Assembly (NCBI GenBank): GCA_009733575.1
Contig: ML769429.1
Span: 186,001 to 250,000, forward strand
Length of the DNA: 64,000 nt
Reading direction: 5' to 3'
Origin: Gymnopus androsaceus JB14
Taxonomy: Eukaryota; Basidiomycota; Agaricomycetes; Agaricales; Omphalotaceae
The notes under the pieces were generated by a model. It had not been told where the DNA came from. It worked only from the letters and a program-made list of their open reading frames with translations, and did no database searches. This document shows positions 34,331 through 46,373 of this stretch, in pieces. A program made the translations under genes and the position numbers. Position 1 is the first letter of the stretch; the number at the start of each line of letters is the position of its first letter.

Positions 34331-36010
34331 AAACTTATGATAACTTTGCATAAAATTGTACATTATGTACCAAAATAGCATGTATAAGACAAAATGTCAT
34401 AAATTATGCAATTTAATGCATTTGGTGCAAACTTGGAGCATTTCTTATGCAAATTTTTGCATTTGCCAAGTTGCATGAAAAAATCAGTTTCTAATCAGTA
34501 GAACCTCAAGAGGCAAAGATTTCCCAAGCTATATCTTACTTACATATCAAGAGACCCAGCATTGAAATGTTAAACTAAGTTGCTTTAAGTTGGTAAAATT
34601 TGCATAATTATGCATAATTGTGCAAACTTTGAGCAAAAATCCAAGGGTTCAGTCTTGGACTCCTCCAATTCAGGCTGGGCAAGCCCAAGTCAGGTAGGTG
34701 GCCAAGCCTTAAGTCGGAAGACATCCACAAGCAGCAACAACTCCAAAGCATGCATCAAATCAATTGGGGATGTTATGTCATTGCGGCCAGAAGCTGGAGC
34801 CTGCCCTAAGTTAACGTCACATCACGTTGCCTGCTGTCAAGTTGATTTCTTTGTTGATCGGTCTTTCTTTCCTCAACCACCATCTCCTCTTTGCTCTGGC
34901 GAGTCCTCGATCAGTCCTCAATGCTATAACAATGCTTTTTCATCATCCTTGTTCTTGCATTACATCAAACGTTTGCTGAGTCTAACTGGGAAATGACTAT
35001 TTTAATAGTGAATAGCTAGTGCTCAACGTCAGATGAGATGGCCGAAACTGCTTGACTAGTATGCTCTGGAATATCTAGCCCTGTTCTGGCACTAACACTT
35101 GTGTTTTTTGAAAGCTCTATATAGGCTCGACGTCTCCTTTAGTATTACACTCAAGTTGCGATACATCTTTCCGCTCAAAGCTCCACCTCCACCTCAGTTT
35201 GATGAAGTGGTGAGCTATTCTTACCATCTCCTTTTGACATCGTTTGATGTACTTGTCAGGTCCTTCCTCACACCGATGTTCCGCTGAAGGAGCGGAGATA
35301 CCCCCAGTTGTCATCAAGTGTGTAGAGGTAAGGTGGTCTCATTTATTTGATTAACCATTTCACTCATAATAATCTTGTCAGTGGCCACATGTCCCGAGCT
35401 ACACTCAGAATGAATCATTAGAGCTACAGGGTGGCGTATACGAAATACCCCGATTTGGAGCCCGAAGTTCCAATGTTGATAGTAGCTCTTGCCGCCGCCG
35501 CCGTATGTCTTTTTTTATCCGCTATTATTGCTTCACTCATTGTTATCATCGCAGGTTCATTTTTGTTTGTCCGAATGGGCTACTGGCTCTCTTCATATGG
35601 TGGAATTCAGAGGGGACAAGGCTCGGCCAGAATATTGCAACAATATGGAGCTTTTGCAGAAGATTCAGTGAGTCCGTCAAATGTACTGATCTTGTACGAC
35701 TAAGTATCATCTACTACTGTTACTGAACCCTGATCTCGAGCCAATATATATACGTTCCTGCTTCTTTAGTGGTCTTTGTGATTAGTATAAGAGCTTTTAG
35801 TGGCATTAGGCATTATTCATATCAGTGAATAATGGAGCATAAAAATGCATATAAAGTGTATAACTTGTGCAAATATCACAGTCTTAATCAAGGGACTTGT
35901 CAAATCAACAAATCCTTGAATAATCTGCATAATTAAGGCATTTTTGCATATTTTTGCACTTTTTATGCACTTTTTGACTACCTTTGACATATTTCTAGCA
36001 TCTTTTGCAT
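34325..36010. mobile_element. Candidate insertion with TGCAT-rich arms
   Basis: AT-rich arms at about 34325-34640 and 35820-36010 are packed with tgcataa/ttatgca and tgcaaa/tttgca words (roughly a dozen and eight occurrences). They flank a stretch that includes a DUF6532-like gene fragment. The left arm begins where the Sec14 pseudogene breaks off. Precise termini and target duplication are not resolved, so this is a tentative element. Confidence 0.4.
35429..35672 (+). pseudogene. Fragment of a DUF6532-like fungal gene
   Basis: YTKYPDLEPEVPMLIVALAAAAV at 35434 onward, joined across a short intron-like gap to FCLSEWATGSLHMVEFRGDKARPEY, NNMELLQKIQ. The first part resembles the conserved core of DUF6532 proteins that are abundant near Agaricomycete mobile elements. 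Both ends are missing, so this is a captured or residual fragment. Confidence 0.42.
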
Positions 36011-38040
36011 ATAACAGTTTTCCTGATGCGAGCCTGGTGTTCACCTGTAAGATAAAACGACTGTCAAGTCCACAGCCTGAGAGCTCGATAGTCGCCGGTA
36101 GCGTAGAAGTGGGAGAAAAGAATGGAAGACTTACCTCAATATTAATCTAAAACACGAAAGATTATGTCTCGATACAATCGTGATGGAAAGATATGTGATA
36201 GGACGTGTTCGTTGCGTCCAATGATGAGCAATAAAAAGTTATCAATGAAGAGAACCAAAGGTTCCCTCAGTACACAATTGGAAATATGAATTTTGCATTA
36301 CAAGCCCACTGTGGCTCCATGTAATGCATAGCAGGTGAGCAAAGTAAGTCCCTTTGTAGTTATGTCAATACTACAGATATAGTAATGCACCAGTAATGCA
36401 CCCACAAATGTAAAACTTGATAGCTTGGCTTTAAACTTTCCATTATACGTATTAGGATATACCTTAGAACTGACAATTCCAAACTTTACTGATTTTAGAG
36501 GATGTTTTGATGTTGTTGCAAGGATACACCCAAAAAGGTGTCAAAAATTGGGGAGGCTTGGTGGGCTCCAAGCCTCCAGCAATTCCTGTAAGTGCATTCC
36601 CCTTGGGCCCTTGGCAATCCCAATCAAGGGGGTGTATAATTTTTAAAAAATGACTGGATGTCAATTTTTTTTTCTTGAGCTTCGCCGGCGGACTAACTAA
36701 CTATGTAAGCATTCCCACACCCATATATGGTATATCAAGATAAGATTTCATCATAAATTGTTCTTTAACAGAGTCAGAAGACACTGTTTGGACACTGTAC
36801 CTCTAATTTGAGCTTTTATTAGCATCCATAAGCCATGACCAATCCCATTTTTCCTTCTGAAACACTAATAAAGTGATAGTCCTCATATGTCCTGCTTTGA
36901 CCAGCCAAAGCAAGCAAGTAAGTACATGGGAGCCAGGAAGTGTAGGAAGGCTGTAATTTATACAATGGATGCTATTTACTTGCTATCTACTTACATGTAG
37001 TGTAAGATATATACATTTTGAAGTTTCCAGACTGCCTAAAATAGGCCAATCTTTAGGGTGTCAAAATTTTTTTTGGGCTGGGGGGCTGGACTAACTAACC
37101 TAGGCTTGGTTGGGCACTAAATTCTTTGAACCCCCTTGATCCCAATGCTCTTTTGCTCACAAAATTTTGTTTGGAACCCTTGGAGTTTTATGGACATTTA
37201 AACCCCTCTTAAATACTCATATCTATGATATATCCCAAGTCCCAGGCATAAGAAAAATTATTGCCTTGTCACTTGTGCAATTGCACAATGCAAACTACAA
37301 AATCTGACTTGATAAAAGACCTGAATATTTTTCTTTCCTTGCATTGTAGAAGTAAATAAATAGATCTCTTGAATAAATGTATAAAAGTGTAATATAAAAA
37401 TATCAAGAGCAAAGAATAAGAAATACACTCTAGGGAAATGATTTATGGTCAGAAGCAGTGGACATAAGTGCTAGATCTGGTGCGTGCGCTCTGCTTTTAC
37501 GCTTTGGCTGGTCAAAGCAAACGAGTCGTTGCTCATTTTTGGCTGTGCGTGTTTTTCCAGGCACCTTACAACAATTGGGTGAGCAAAGCAAACCCAATGA
37601 CCAAGACTACCGTCTTGAGATGGTCATGGTACAAGTTCAAAAGGGAAGATGATATTAGTGCCCAAGTGCAGGTACAAAATATGGGGAAAAGATCGTGTTC
37701 AAAGCTTATTTGTCTGGAATCCAATTTGGTTCCAGTTCCAGTGATGCCGGGGTATCTCTTGATGCAATCCCGTATGTCAATAAGAAGTGGACAAAGCTTC
37801 TTACAGAGTTGGCAAGGCTCTGGTGATGTACTGGAGGCCTGGACATAACCTTCACCTTCACCTCCTCTTCAACCTTTGGAACATATAGTAAAGATGAGCG
37901 TAAGAATATAAGTAAATGATGAATGCAAGGGAATGAGGAATAAGAGAATGGGGAATCAAGGTCAATCAGAAGAGGGGAAAATGTAGTGTAACGTAGAAAC
38001 GAATCAAAAGGAATGTATTGATGAGTGAGGCGTACAACTC
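36011..38040. other. Repeat-rich stretch without recognised genes
   Basis: A motif of a T-run followed by gactaactaac occurs near 36665-36705 and 37065-37104. Related caagggggt / acccccttgat words at 36625 and 37128 are in opposite orientation, suggesting the edges of another short element (about 36540-37145). The frames at 37458-37848 have no identified family. Confidence 0.35.
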
Positions 38041-38049
38041 TACTACAGT

Positions 38050-38115
38050 AGACTGGACACTCAGGAAGAGGCTTGCAATTGGGATCGGTAATTCTTCCAA
38101 GAATGAAAACAGAAG
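38050..38115 (-). pseudogene. Small Sec14 5' remnant
   Basis: On the minus strand ITDPNCKPLPEC corresponds to [12 protein letters not shown] of the intact Sec14 N-terminus (near 48690). Nucleotide similarity is clear for about 50 bp (caggaagaggcttg(c/t)aattgg). Orientation and order fit the 5' end of the copy whose 3' half is at 33841-34330, separated by about 3.7 kb of inserted DNA. Confidence 0.5.
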
Positions 38116-38905
38116 CGCCCATATGCAAGCTTGAACTCGAATCACCAAGGCCCACCATGACCACCATGATCAGCGCATTCAACAATCTTGAGCAATGACC
38201 TTGGCTAGAACATCATGTTTATTGTTCGACATCTTTCTCCATCACTTAATGCTTCCCTCCTGTCTCCCCACAGAATGTTCTCAACCATGATCTAATTCTT
38301 GATTCAGTGGTTCTGGTCAGAGGATTAAAGTAACGGTTCGATTCTGCATGTATGTACTCATGCTTTATATGGAAATTTCATAATTTGACGATTAACAACT
38401 CTCCAGCTTTCCACCTTTCAACTAGGAACATCTGACCTGAGCCTCTTTGAGGCTGTCTGTGCTGAAGCTGAAGCTTTTCAGTACACTCCACTCATCATAT
38501 GATATTGTACATTGTTCAGTCCATTCCACTCTCACAATCTGCACATCCTTTGTCATACCGAGTTCTACTTGTAACAGGCATCTGGAATCCGGATTCCTAC
38601 TTTTCAGCGGGGAATCCATTGCGAGTCTCCACCGAACTTTATTTCTGAATTGACTGGCATCTCGCTCCTCCTACTTCCACCAAATTCCTACAATTACAAT
38701 TGCTAATAAACCCTTTTACTGCTAGGACTCAACTTGAATCTCCTCCAAACCTAATAACACGTTAGTAATAAAAATAGGAAACTTAAGACAAGTCTTGGAC
38801 TGTTAATAACCACTAGGCAATAAATATATACTCAAACAACTATGCTCAAGTAGAATTGTTAGTAACAGAATTAATTAGTCTGGAACTCACAGAATATATT
38901 GTTCA
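38116..38905. other. Intergenic, no gene recognised
   Basis: No family-like reading frame. tgttagtaac-like words near 38800-38870 might be the edge of an element but have no partner that I can place. Confidence 0.3.
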
Positions 38906-39111
38906 GAGATGTCTCAACAAATAATAATATGTATTATCTTTGGAGATGGCTCAACAATAGGTAATAAGGCTTGTAACTAATACTCAGAGATGTCTCAACA
39001 AGTGATAGTAAGTATTCATAAGGAGATAGCTCAACAGATGAATAAATATATAGATCAGAGATAGCTCAACAATCTATATAGGGTGGAAGTGTATCTGGAG
39101 ATAGCTCAACA
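38906..39111 (+). repeat. Six dispersed-tandem copies of GAGATnnCTCAACA
   Basis: Copies start at 38906, 38943, 38987, 39023, 39058 and 39098, spaced 35-44 bp. Each contains the half-palindrome gagat(a/g)(g/t)ctc. Next to it (39235-39350) gctgcggaat(g/c) (c/t)gcagta occurs twice, with related partial copies. The pattern resembles subterminal arrays of a DNA element. Confidence 0.75.
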
Positions 39112-39639
39112 GAATACACCAAAAGTGGTCTTGAAGCACACACAAGGGGTGTTTAGCACAAAGGGCGGTTTGGATTTAAAAAATAATATGTCTACTGTAC
39201 ATGGTGAATCTTAGCTACTTATATACTAAAAGAAAAGCTGCGGAATGCGCAGTATCACTGTGGAGCTGCACATCAACTGCGGAAATTGAATAGGTATATA
39301 TAATAAATGTATAGAAGCTGCGGAATCTGCAGTAAGTATGGGAATTGTGCTTATATGCGCTGTAAATGCACAGTAACTATGTGAAAATGAGGAATGTATA
39401 CTAATGAATGTGTGGGATTGTTTGTACTATCAGTATTGCAATCTTATCTGAGTATATAGTGAGTGTATGCGGTTTAATACTAGTAAAAGAGTGAATTTAT
39501 GGTAATTAGTGTTAATAAAGTTAAATAGTGAATGGTACAGGTCATAACATTTACCACTTGCTTACCACTTTACTGGTTTCTCCCGCTTCCAAAATCAAAA
39601 CCCAGGGCAAGATGGCTCTTGTTCATGGGATTTTACCCA

Positions 39640-40380
39640 GTACATCGCGTTGCATCACACCCTTCCATCCCAAACAATTTTCTTCCGGTATAGGTAGACT
39701 TCATTTCAGTCTATGTTGCCTACCACTTCTTCCAATTCTGCTTGCAACCTAGCTCACTATAACACTATTCGCAGCAATGGAGGAAAGTAAGCTATCTATC
39801 TAAGCACCTATTCTTCACTTGGCGATTCTAATCTTAGACCAAGGCCTCGCAAAATGGGACAACTTTCTATCATGATATCCTGAAGACTTGGACTTTCCTG
39901 GAGAAATGGTATGTGTTATGTCATAAGAACGATATTCCCTCCCATTAACCAATAGCCAAACATTGGTTATGGTTCTTCCAAAGAATGTGGTTGAGGTATA
40001 ATGGATCCAACGCCAAGCAGGTGAATCGCTTCAACGGTTATTTACCATTGATAGGCCCTCAGTACTAAGTACATCTTGTTCTTGTCTTTGGCACTACTTT
40101 GTAGGGAGACAACATACATTACTTAGCTGTGTGTTTCCTGGAGGACCTTTAACTGCTCTGCAATGCAGTGTAGAGTAACTGTGTACAATATGCATCCACC
40201 AAAGGTGATGATTTGTGGATGGGATCCGCATCCAACCCCAACCCAATCTATATCCACATGTCTAGTACTAGTACAGCAATCACTGGTGACCGCAAATATA
40301 TCACCCTCAAATGGCTTTGGATAGAAACCAATTTCAAGCTCTCTATTATGTGCCTCAAAAGGAGTCAGGGTGTGTTGATG
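39640..40380. repeat. Duplicated block 2a (matches 27715-28370)
   Basis: Same order of shared stretches as block 1a. Here a CATCAGC-family element (40401-40731) and about 2.6 kb of further DNA lie between this block and the main duplicated segment, whereas in copy 1 only about 150 bp do. Confidence 0.72.
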
Positions 40381-40400
40381 AGTTAGATTTGTGCTGGGTA

Positions 40401-40731
40401 CATCAGCAAAAAGGGGTTAAACCTATGATGACCTAGGGAACCTAGGCTACCCTGGTCACCCTGGTTACCCTGGTCACCTTGGGTCTTCTAGGCTACCCCA
40501 GGCTACCTTATGGCTACCTCAGGTTACCTCAGGCTCCTCAGGTTAGCTCAGGTTTACTCAGGTTTACTCAGGTTTACTCAGGTTGCCTCAAATTCCCAAA
40601 GTTTATCCCTAAATCCTAGGCAACCTAGGTGGCCTAGGAGACCTAGGTATCCTTAGGTTTCCTTAAGTCTCTTTAGGTCATTGTGGGTCAACCTAAAGTC
40701 AGCCCTGGGCCCAGACCATTTTTTCCTGATG
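40401..40731. mobile_element. CATCAGC-family element E4 (CCTAGG / TCAGGTTTAC arrays)
   Basis: 331 bp, left end CATCAGCAAAAAGG, right end ccattttttcCTGATG, TA on both sides (40399-40400 and 40732-40733). The interior is almost entirely short repeats: ctaccctggtcac, ctacctcaggtta, ctcaggttta (three in a row near 40550-40580), then cctagg words in the right half. No coding capacity. Confidence 0.8.
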
Positions 40732-40970
40732 TATGAAAACCAACCAAACAACAATCACCCAATCAGATTCAATCCAAAAGGTTTAATTTAACGCAAGGAA
40801 GGAGGTTGTTGAAGGTTCCCTTGACTACTAATTGATTCAAAGAGAAAAGTACTTGACAGTGGCACAGACAGTGCGAAATGAACAAGGTTTGTATTTGGAG
40901 GGAGGTTTTGAAAAGCCAACTAACGTATGATGACACGCTGAACTAATTGAGGGGGAAAGCAAACACCAAA

Positions 40971-41078
40971 GCACAGGTCAAGTATGCCGACTCAACAAAC
41001 GACTTTGCATATCTGCGGTGAAATACCCAAGCACAGGTCAAGTACGCCGGCTCAACAAATGACTTAGCATATCTTGGG
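40971..41078 (+). repeat. Tandem duplication, period exactly 60 bp
   Basis: gcacaggtcaagta(t/c)gccg(a/g)ctcaacaaa(c/t)gactt(t/a)gcatatct at 40971 and 41031. Non-coding. Confidence 0.85.
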
Positions 41079-41468
41079 AGCCTTTACATTGCCGCACAAT
41101 GATACTCCAACTCTCAGGGAATCCTGCGAGTTACCTAACAAGCTTATACGACCGCCATGCAAGTCACTCAAGTAGGCGTTTTTAACAAGGGGTAGAATCT
41201 GTTAGTAAAGCTAGGTAACACTCCAAGAAGCTTCCTCCTTAAAACTCACACCGGAAAGGGATAAAATTAAGGTCTACTGAATTGCCACCTGAATTATTGC
41301 GATAATCCACAAATGGGATATTGCATATCATGTGATTTTTCCCATGCCCATACATAGCTTATCCAGAATCATGTGCATCTTTCAGTTGCAAAATAAGGTC
41401 TACCGAATTTTTTCCCTTTCCCATGTGACTAGACCAAGCTGACACTTGGGTCCAACACCAGAGGCTAT

Positions 41469-42047
41469 AGCGGTATTAAAATAAACACCTACAAGTTCTC
41501 GGAGGCGTATTTTAATACTAGTGACAAGTTGTCAGCCAGCCAAATATGCCCAGGGAACCCTAACCATAGTATGATAAGATGGGACCATATCTCAGGAACC
41601 AGGGGCCATGGGAAAAAACGGAAATGGCTACACCCCTTTATTTTTCTCCCTCTTTCCAGTGGTGCCTCTGCTTAATCCTAATCTAAAATTAGGATTATGT
41701 CCAAATATAGTAATAAGCACTGTTCCAAACAAACAGTGAACATAGGTTAGGGTTTAGGGTGGTTAGGTTTAGGTTGGTTAGGGTTTAGGGGTTGAGGATA
41801 ATAATGGGGGTGTGGGGGCTTGCCCCCACTGTTAAAATATTAATCAGGGTTAGGGTTAGGATGCAAGGTAGGGCTAGGGTTGGGTGCAGGTGACCTACAC
41901 GAGCATGGGAAAAGTGTCTGTTTTTCCCACGGGCTCTTCTTCTCTCTGTATCAATATTTCTTTTCTAGGTAGAAGCTGTGCTGACAACTTGTCACAAATA
42001 TTAAAATATGCCTCCGAGAACTTGTCGGGGTTTATTTTAATACTGCT
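41469..42047. mobile_element. Foldback element with about 68-bp inverted arms and telomere-like interior
   Basis: The arm 41469-41536 (agcggtattaaaataaac ... gacaagttgtcagc) is repeated in inverse at 41980-42047 with about 85-90 percent identity by eye. The interior (about 41745-41880) holds degenerate ggttaggg / gtttaggg runs. A small perfect inverted repeat tgggggcttgccccca lies at about 41813-41828. No open frame of note. Confidence 0.75.
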
Positions 42048-43342
42048 AATGAACCAGCTGGGTCCAAGACCTTCCTAATCAACAATGGGCTCCTCGAAGG
42101 TGTGCACGTTAGGCTCCACCTGCGGTCCTAAGACTGATGTGACCTCTCTTTGAGATGAAAACCAGGAATGCTCGACTTAATAGCCGGGAAGTAGAATGAA
42201 TTGCCTCAGTATTGAGAGGTTACAAGAAGGCCACCCATTTCAAAGGTTGTAGAGGACAATGCAGATGCATCTGAGTGTGTACGAATCACTACAGGTCCTA
42301 AGATAGAACTGTGTTTCAGGTATCAAGTCTAACTTGTTATTCCGAGATAGAATAGCTACCCTTATATACTGAACGAGATATAATAAAATAGAAAAATGAG
42401 AGAAACTGAGCAAGATAGGATGAAACAGAGTAAGTAAATAGGAAAAGATAAAATAATGTCCATATATGCATGTATACTATGGTTTTGCCTCCACATTCCC
42501 CTGCCTCATTCATTTGTCTTCCTTGATTGGGTTGACTTTTGGGATTTTTGGTCCGAATTGACTTGAGTCATTTGCCTTTTTACAGGGCTCGCCAGTTCCT
42601 TTAGCAGAACAGCCCTTGGAAGTATTTCTATGTTTTTCCTCGCCAATGGGAGACTGGTTATTATCCCTAGTTCCGCGCAGTCTTGAGTCTAGATGCATGG
42701 TAGCATACAGATCTTGGTAAAACGCTAACACTTGGATAGAAACACTCCTTGGTCCTTCCATGCTCTAGAATTAGCTACAGCAAGTGGGTCATGTGGCTGC
42801 ATTGGATTGCTGCGGCAATCTGCCTGGGTGCTTTCCAACAAGCATCAACTTTGAGGGCACCCGTTATGGTACTTCCTCATCTCGGTCCACCTTGCTTTGT
42901 TTAATAAACTTGAGTGTTGTGTAGACTCCTTGGTGAGCTGATCACGGAAGCGATGCCTTGTTTAAGACTTTGATCCCTTGGGTATATCCTTCAATGACCT
43001 AGCCTAGTATAACTGGTATGTGGGCTCATTTATCTGCCTCAGTCAGCAACTTGTTATCCAACAAGCTTGCCTCACTACACCATACCGCGCATAGGACTTT
43101 GATCAAGGCGCATTCACAAAGTTAAGTATGGTACCATTGCGTGTACCATTACTCTGCAACCTCTTGAGTAGAATAGGTCCTTGGTAGATTTTAACTATCA
43201 GCTTGGGCTCACTATAGTTCTCTTATTGACCATGTTTTGTTACAAACAGAACCTAGGATTACTGGTTCTGCACAGTTCTAGCCTTAGCCAAAAAATTGGC
43301 ATATCAGTGTTATCCATCTTGTCAATCCCGGTTTAGTGCCTT
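42048..43342. other. Unassigned DNA between duplicated blocks
   Basis: A minus-strand frame at 42761-42510 and surrounding sequence give no recognisable family. It may be a decayed retroelement, but I see no motif to support that. Confidence 0.3.
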
Positions 43343-43417
43343 GAAACCTCTGGATTTATGAAACATAATAATTTTCGCCAATCATTCATGCTCGAAGTAA
43401 TTAAAATTGTTCTCCAC

Positions 43418-44129
43418 CTATAAACTGAGAATTTCCCAATAACTTTGACTACCAGGGAACTTCCTGATGTGTTCCTCTACTCTTTCTATCATCTGATTGA
43501 CAAACCACCGAGGCATCCACTTGGAATCCCAATCGTCAATATTCACCTCCTCTTTTACAGCTATCCTGAGCATCTCTCTAATATCTGTAACATCCTGCTG
43601 TACCTTGGCCTGTTCGTAGTTCCTTAGAGAATGCCAATGGTCCACCCATCCCTGGAGTTTCAGCAGCAGCAATGCAAGCAGAGGCATTACCAGAAGATCT
43701 TTGTATGGATGAATGTACTGAATGTGGTTGTTAGGAACGCGGGGGATGCTAAGGGAAGTAGATTGGCCAGTGGTCAGAATATCAACTTTGCACTTCACAC
43801 CCCAGGAGATCCTGTACCACAACACTTGGTATGTGGCGCGCGGATTTTGTGAATCACCCAAAAAAAGTTATCATCCTCATCAACCAGAATCTGCTTCAGA
43901 GACTCTGCATCATTTCCTCGATTGTTTAATATGATAAGATCTACGTCCTAGCAAGAAATTCCAGTCATGGAAGAGAGCTGTGGGATGTGCTTACTTCGGG
44001 ATCTCGATTCCTCATTCCGTAAATATGACAAGCTAGACTGCCAAAAAGACAGCAGTTTATACCATGTTCATTAAAGATATTGATAGCTGTGCGAGCAGCC
44101 TTTCGCACTTGCTTGGGCGTGGGGGTCAT
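43418..44129 (-). pseudogene. Nucleotidyltransferase-fold gene, frameshifted copy
   Basis: Exon 1 (44129-43995) and exon 2 (from 43947) match the intact copy at 29329-28604 almost residue for residue, including FGSLACHIYG and DVDLII. After DDNFF the frame is lost at a run of seven A (plus strand, about 43860-43866), where this copy is one base shorter. The remaining 140 or so codons are open in the shifted frame (YQVLWYRISWGVKCKVDILT onward). Because the lesion is in a homopolymer, a sequencing error must be excluded. Otherwise it is a recent inactivation. Confidence 0.72.
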
Positions 44130-44503
44130 CGTGGATAGCGGTGAACACGATAGTGATAACAATTGATAAAGGGCGCCATGTCATGTAGCTTGTGAGCTCC
44201 TGATTGCCGACTCAGAAACTGAATACCTACTGTATCTTCGCTTATGATGCCTTCAAAAGAAAGAGGTGCTTAGGATGCCATATATACACGGAGAGATACA
44301 AAAAATGGGACTTTTTAAATTTTAAAAAAGAATAACTCTTGTATATAGATAATAGTCGCTCGACAGCAGCTCGACAAGACAGGTTGGGAAAGGAAATCTT
44401 GTTTACAGGCAAGAATTTTATACCGGTTACACTTCAACTGTGTTAGATTTACTCTCCTCCAGGTCCCTCGTAATCTATGAATAAACTATTTAATACTACA
44501 TCA

Positions 44504-46373
44504 AAATCAAATAAACAATAATACCCACCGAGGAATGGTTGGTTTGATCTGTAAGGCTAATATCTGCAGGTGTGATACCAGAATGCGCAGTTCTGACGCC
44601 TAGGCTGGTCTAAAATTTACCAGTAAGCATTTTGCAAGTTATTTTAAACGCAGTACTTACTTCAAATCCGATGTTCGACCCAAACACGATATTTGAGCCC
44701 TGTGCGTCTCGGATATACTCTCTGGCATTGAGATTGGCGAGTACAACGTTGCAATACAAGGGGGACATCATATAGCTAACGGCACCATAAACCAGAGGCG
44801 AAGCAACGAAATACTGGCAACATTTTATTCAGTAATTGAGAACCAAAATGAGGGGAAATATCCACCGCGATGAGGCTAGCTAAAGTGACAGCAGCCGTCC
44901 AGAATCCGGAGTTTACTGTTAGAGTGATTAATCTAACAATCAACGCGCCCGACCTGGGTTGAAATTTAGTCTCCTAGTAACTTATAATAAGATGATTATG
45001 ACGCTACCCATAGGTTCCTCTTGACTCCTTCAAGATCCAATACGACATACAAACAGTGATTCCAGAATCAATGATGACGGAGATTATGTTTGATGCTAAG
45101 ACTGGATGCTGACCAGAAAATTAGATTTATAGTATGGTAGAGTGATACTTATACAAACAAGATACGTTGTGCTGCCCAGTTCGGAGGTTTCTTTCGCATG
45201 GAAGCTACAAGACACGAATCAGTTTTCTGTGAACAAGTGTCATGAAATTACCCACTTGAAATTCATAGCAACTACAAGTCCCGTAAGTGTCTTAGTGTGC
45301 AAAAAATAATTTGCGTTCACCGGATGTCGCAGCTGCATTTCGCTCAGTCTCATCAAGACTAAACTGAATCCACTGGAAGCACTTACCCATTTGACCCAAG
45401 ATTAAAGGAAGCTTGAGGCATGGTAAAGAATCACTCTTCAGGTCGCCGAGGAGAATTGCTTTTGCTTACAAAGACGATAGGAAACACCCATTTCCTACTG
45501 CTGACTGCGTTGCATGAGTATTTAAATAATTCCGCTATCTCAAAAATGAGATACGCACACATGTAAAGGCGATATGTGAAGAAACACTGCGACAGCCAGA
45601 GCCGCGAAGCCCTAGAGTGAACCAATAATCAGTGCATATCTTAGTTGATGTTAGACGTCGCATACCGTCAATAAACCACCGAACTAGTATTGAATACGCG
45701 CTATGTAAGCATTCAGTTTTCGATGGGAGATATATAACACACAGAAGTCTCGTCCCTATGGTAGCATTTACGTCAAGGGCTGGCTAATTACTGATATACT
45801 TGGTGAGCGGCAAACCTTGGATTAAAATCTAGTGAAGCAGGATTGCCCCAGGATGTGATCAAGCCATTCCAATCTTGAAGGATAATTAGTAGATTCGTAT
45901 GGATGTTCATCTCGGATTATAAGAGACTCAGTACTACATACCTGGCTCCAGGTCACAGAAAAGCTGGAATGACAATAAAAACCTAGGGATCTAGCATCAG
46001 TTCAGCATCGGATTGCATCTTCCTCGGAGCTAACCATAAAAACACAACCTATTACGCATTTTTGAGTTTGAAGCGAAAACAACCATTTGGAAATACGAAC
46101 CAAATCTTGAAGGCAATCTTGTCTTTGGGGTAGCTGATGAATCATATTCAACCTTCGATCCATGGCTTGACTGCTTAACGTACTGGACGAAGTAGTGGAA
46201 ACTGTAAGAAGGTTAATTTAGAGAACGATTATGGACGAGGAATGAGATTCGTACATCTGCATGCATAACATACCCCACAAGGCAAAAACAAGATGAGTGG
46301 CGATAAATATTCCACCCCGAATGTCAGTGAGATTGATAGCCAATCCTAGACTTATCGGTGGAATGGTAGACAT
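44504..46373 (-). pseudogene. DUF6534-like membrane protein gene, copy 2
   Basis: The start MSTIPPISLGLAINLTDI lies at 46373. Exons parallel to copy 1 give HYFVHYPKDKIAFKI, LWLSQCFFTYRLYI with RKWVFPIVF, LTVNSGFWTAA and LANLNAREYIRDAQG. One base is missing at the end of exon 3 compared with copy 1 (AAGATTTGG versus AAGATTATGG), so the donor phase changes. The intron that holds element E1 in copy 1 is short here (about 57-60 bp). The middle part is degenerate as in copy 1. I regard this as probably inactive. Confidence 0.5.

Noticed and set aside
38906..39111. Regularly spaced 14-bp repeats reminiscent of a CRISPR array
   Set aside because: The genome is clearly eukaryotic (spliced genes), repeats are short and spacers are low-complexity AT-rich DNA, with no cas genes.
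41745..41880. A chromosome end or recent telomere fusion
   Set aside because: The ttaggg-like units are few and degenerate and lie inside the arms of a small foldback element, with unique and duplicated DNA on both sides.
42510..42761. Gag or integrase remnant of a Ty3-type element
   Set aside because: No zinc knuckle, DDE or chromodomain motif could be seen in any frame of the region.
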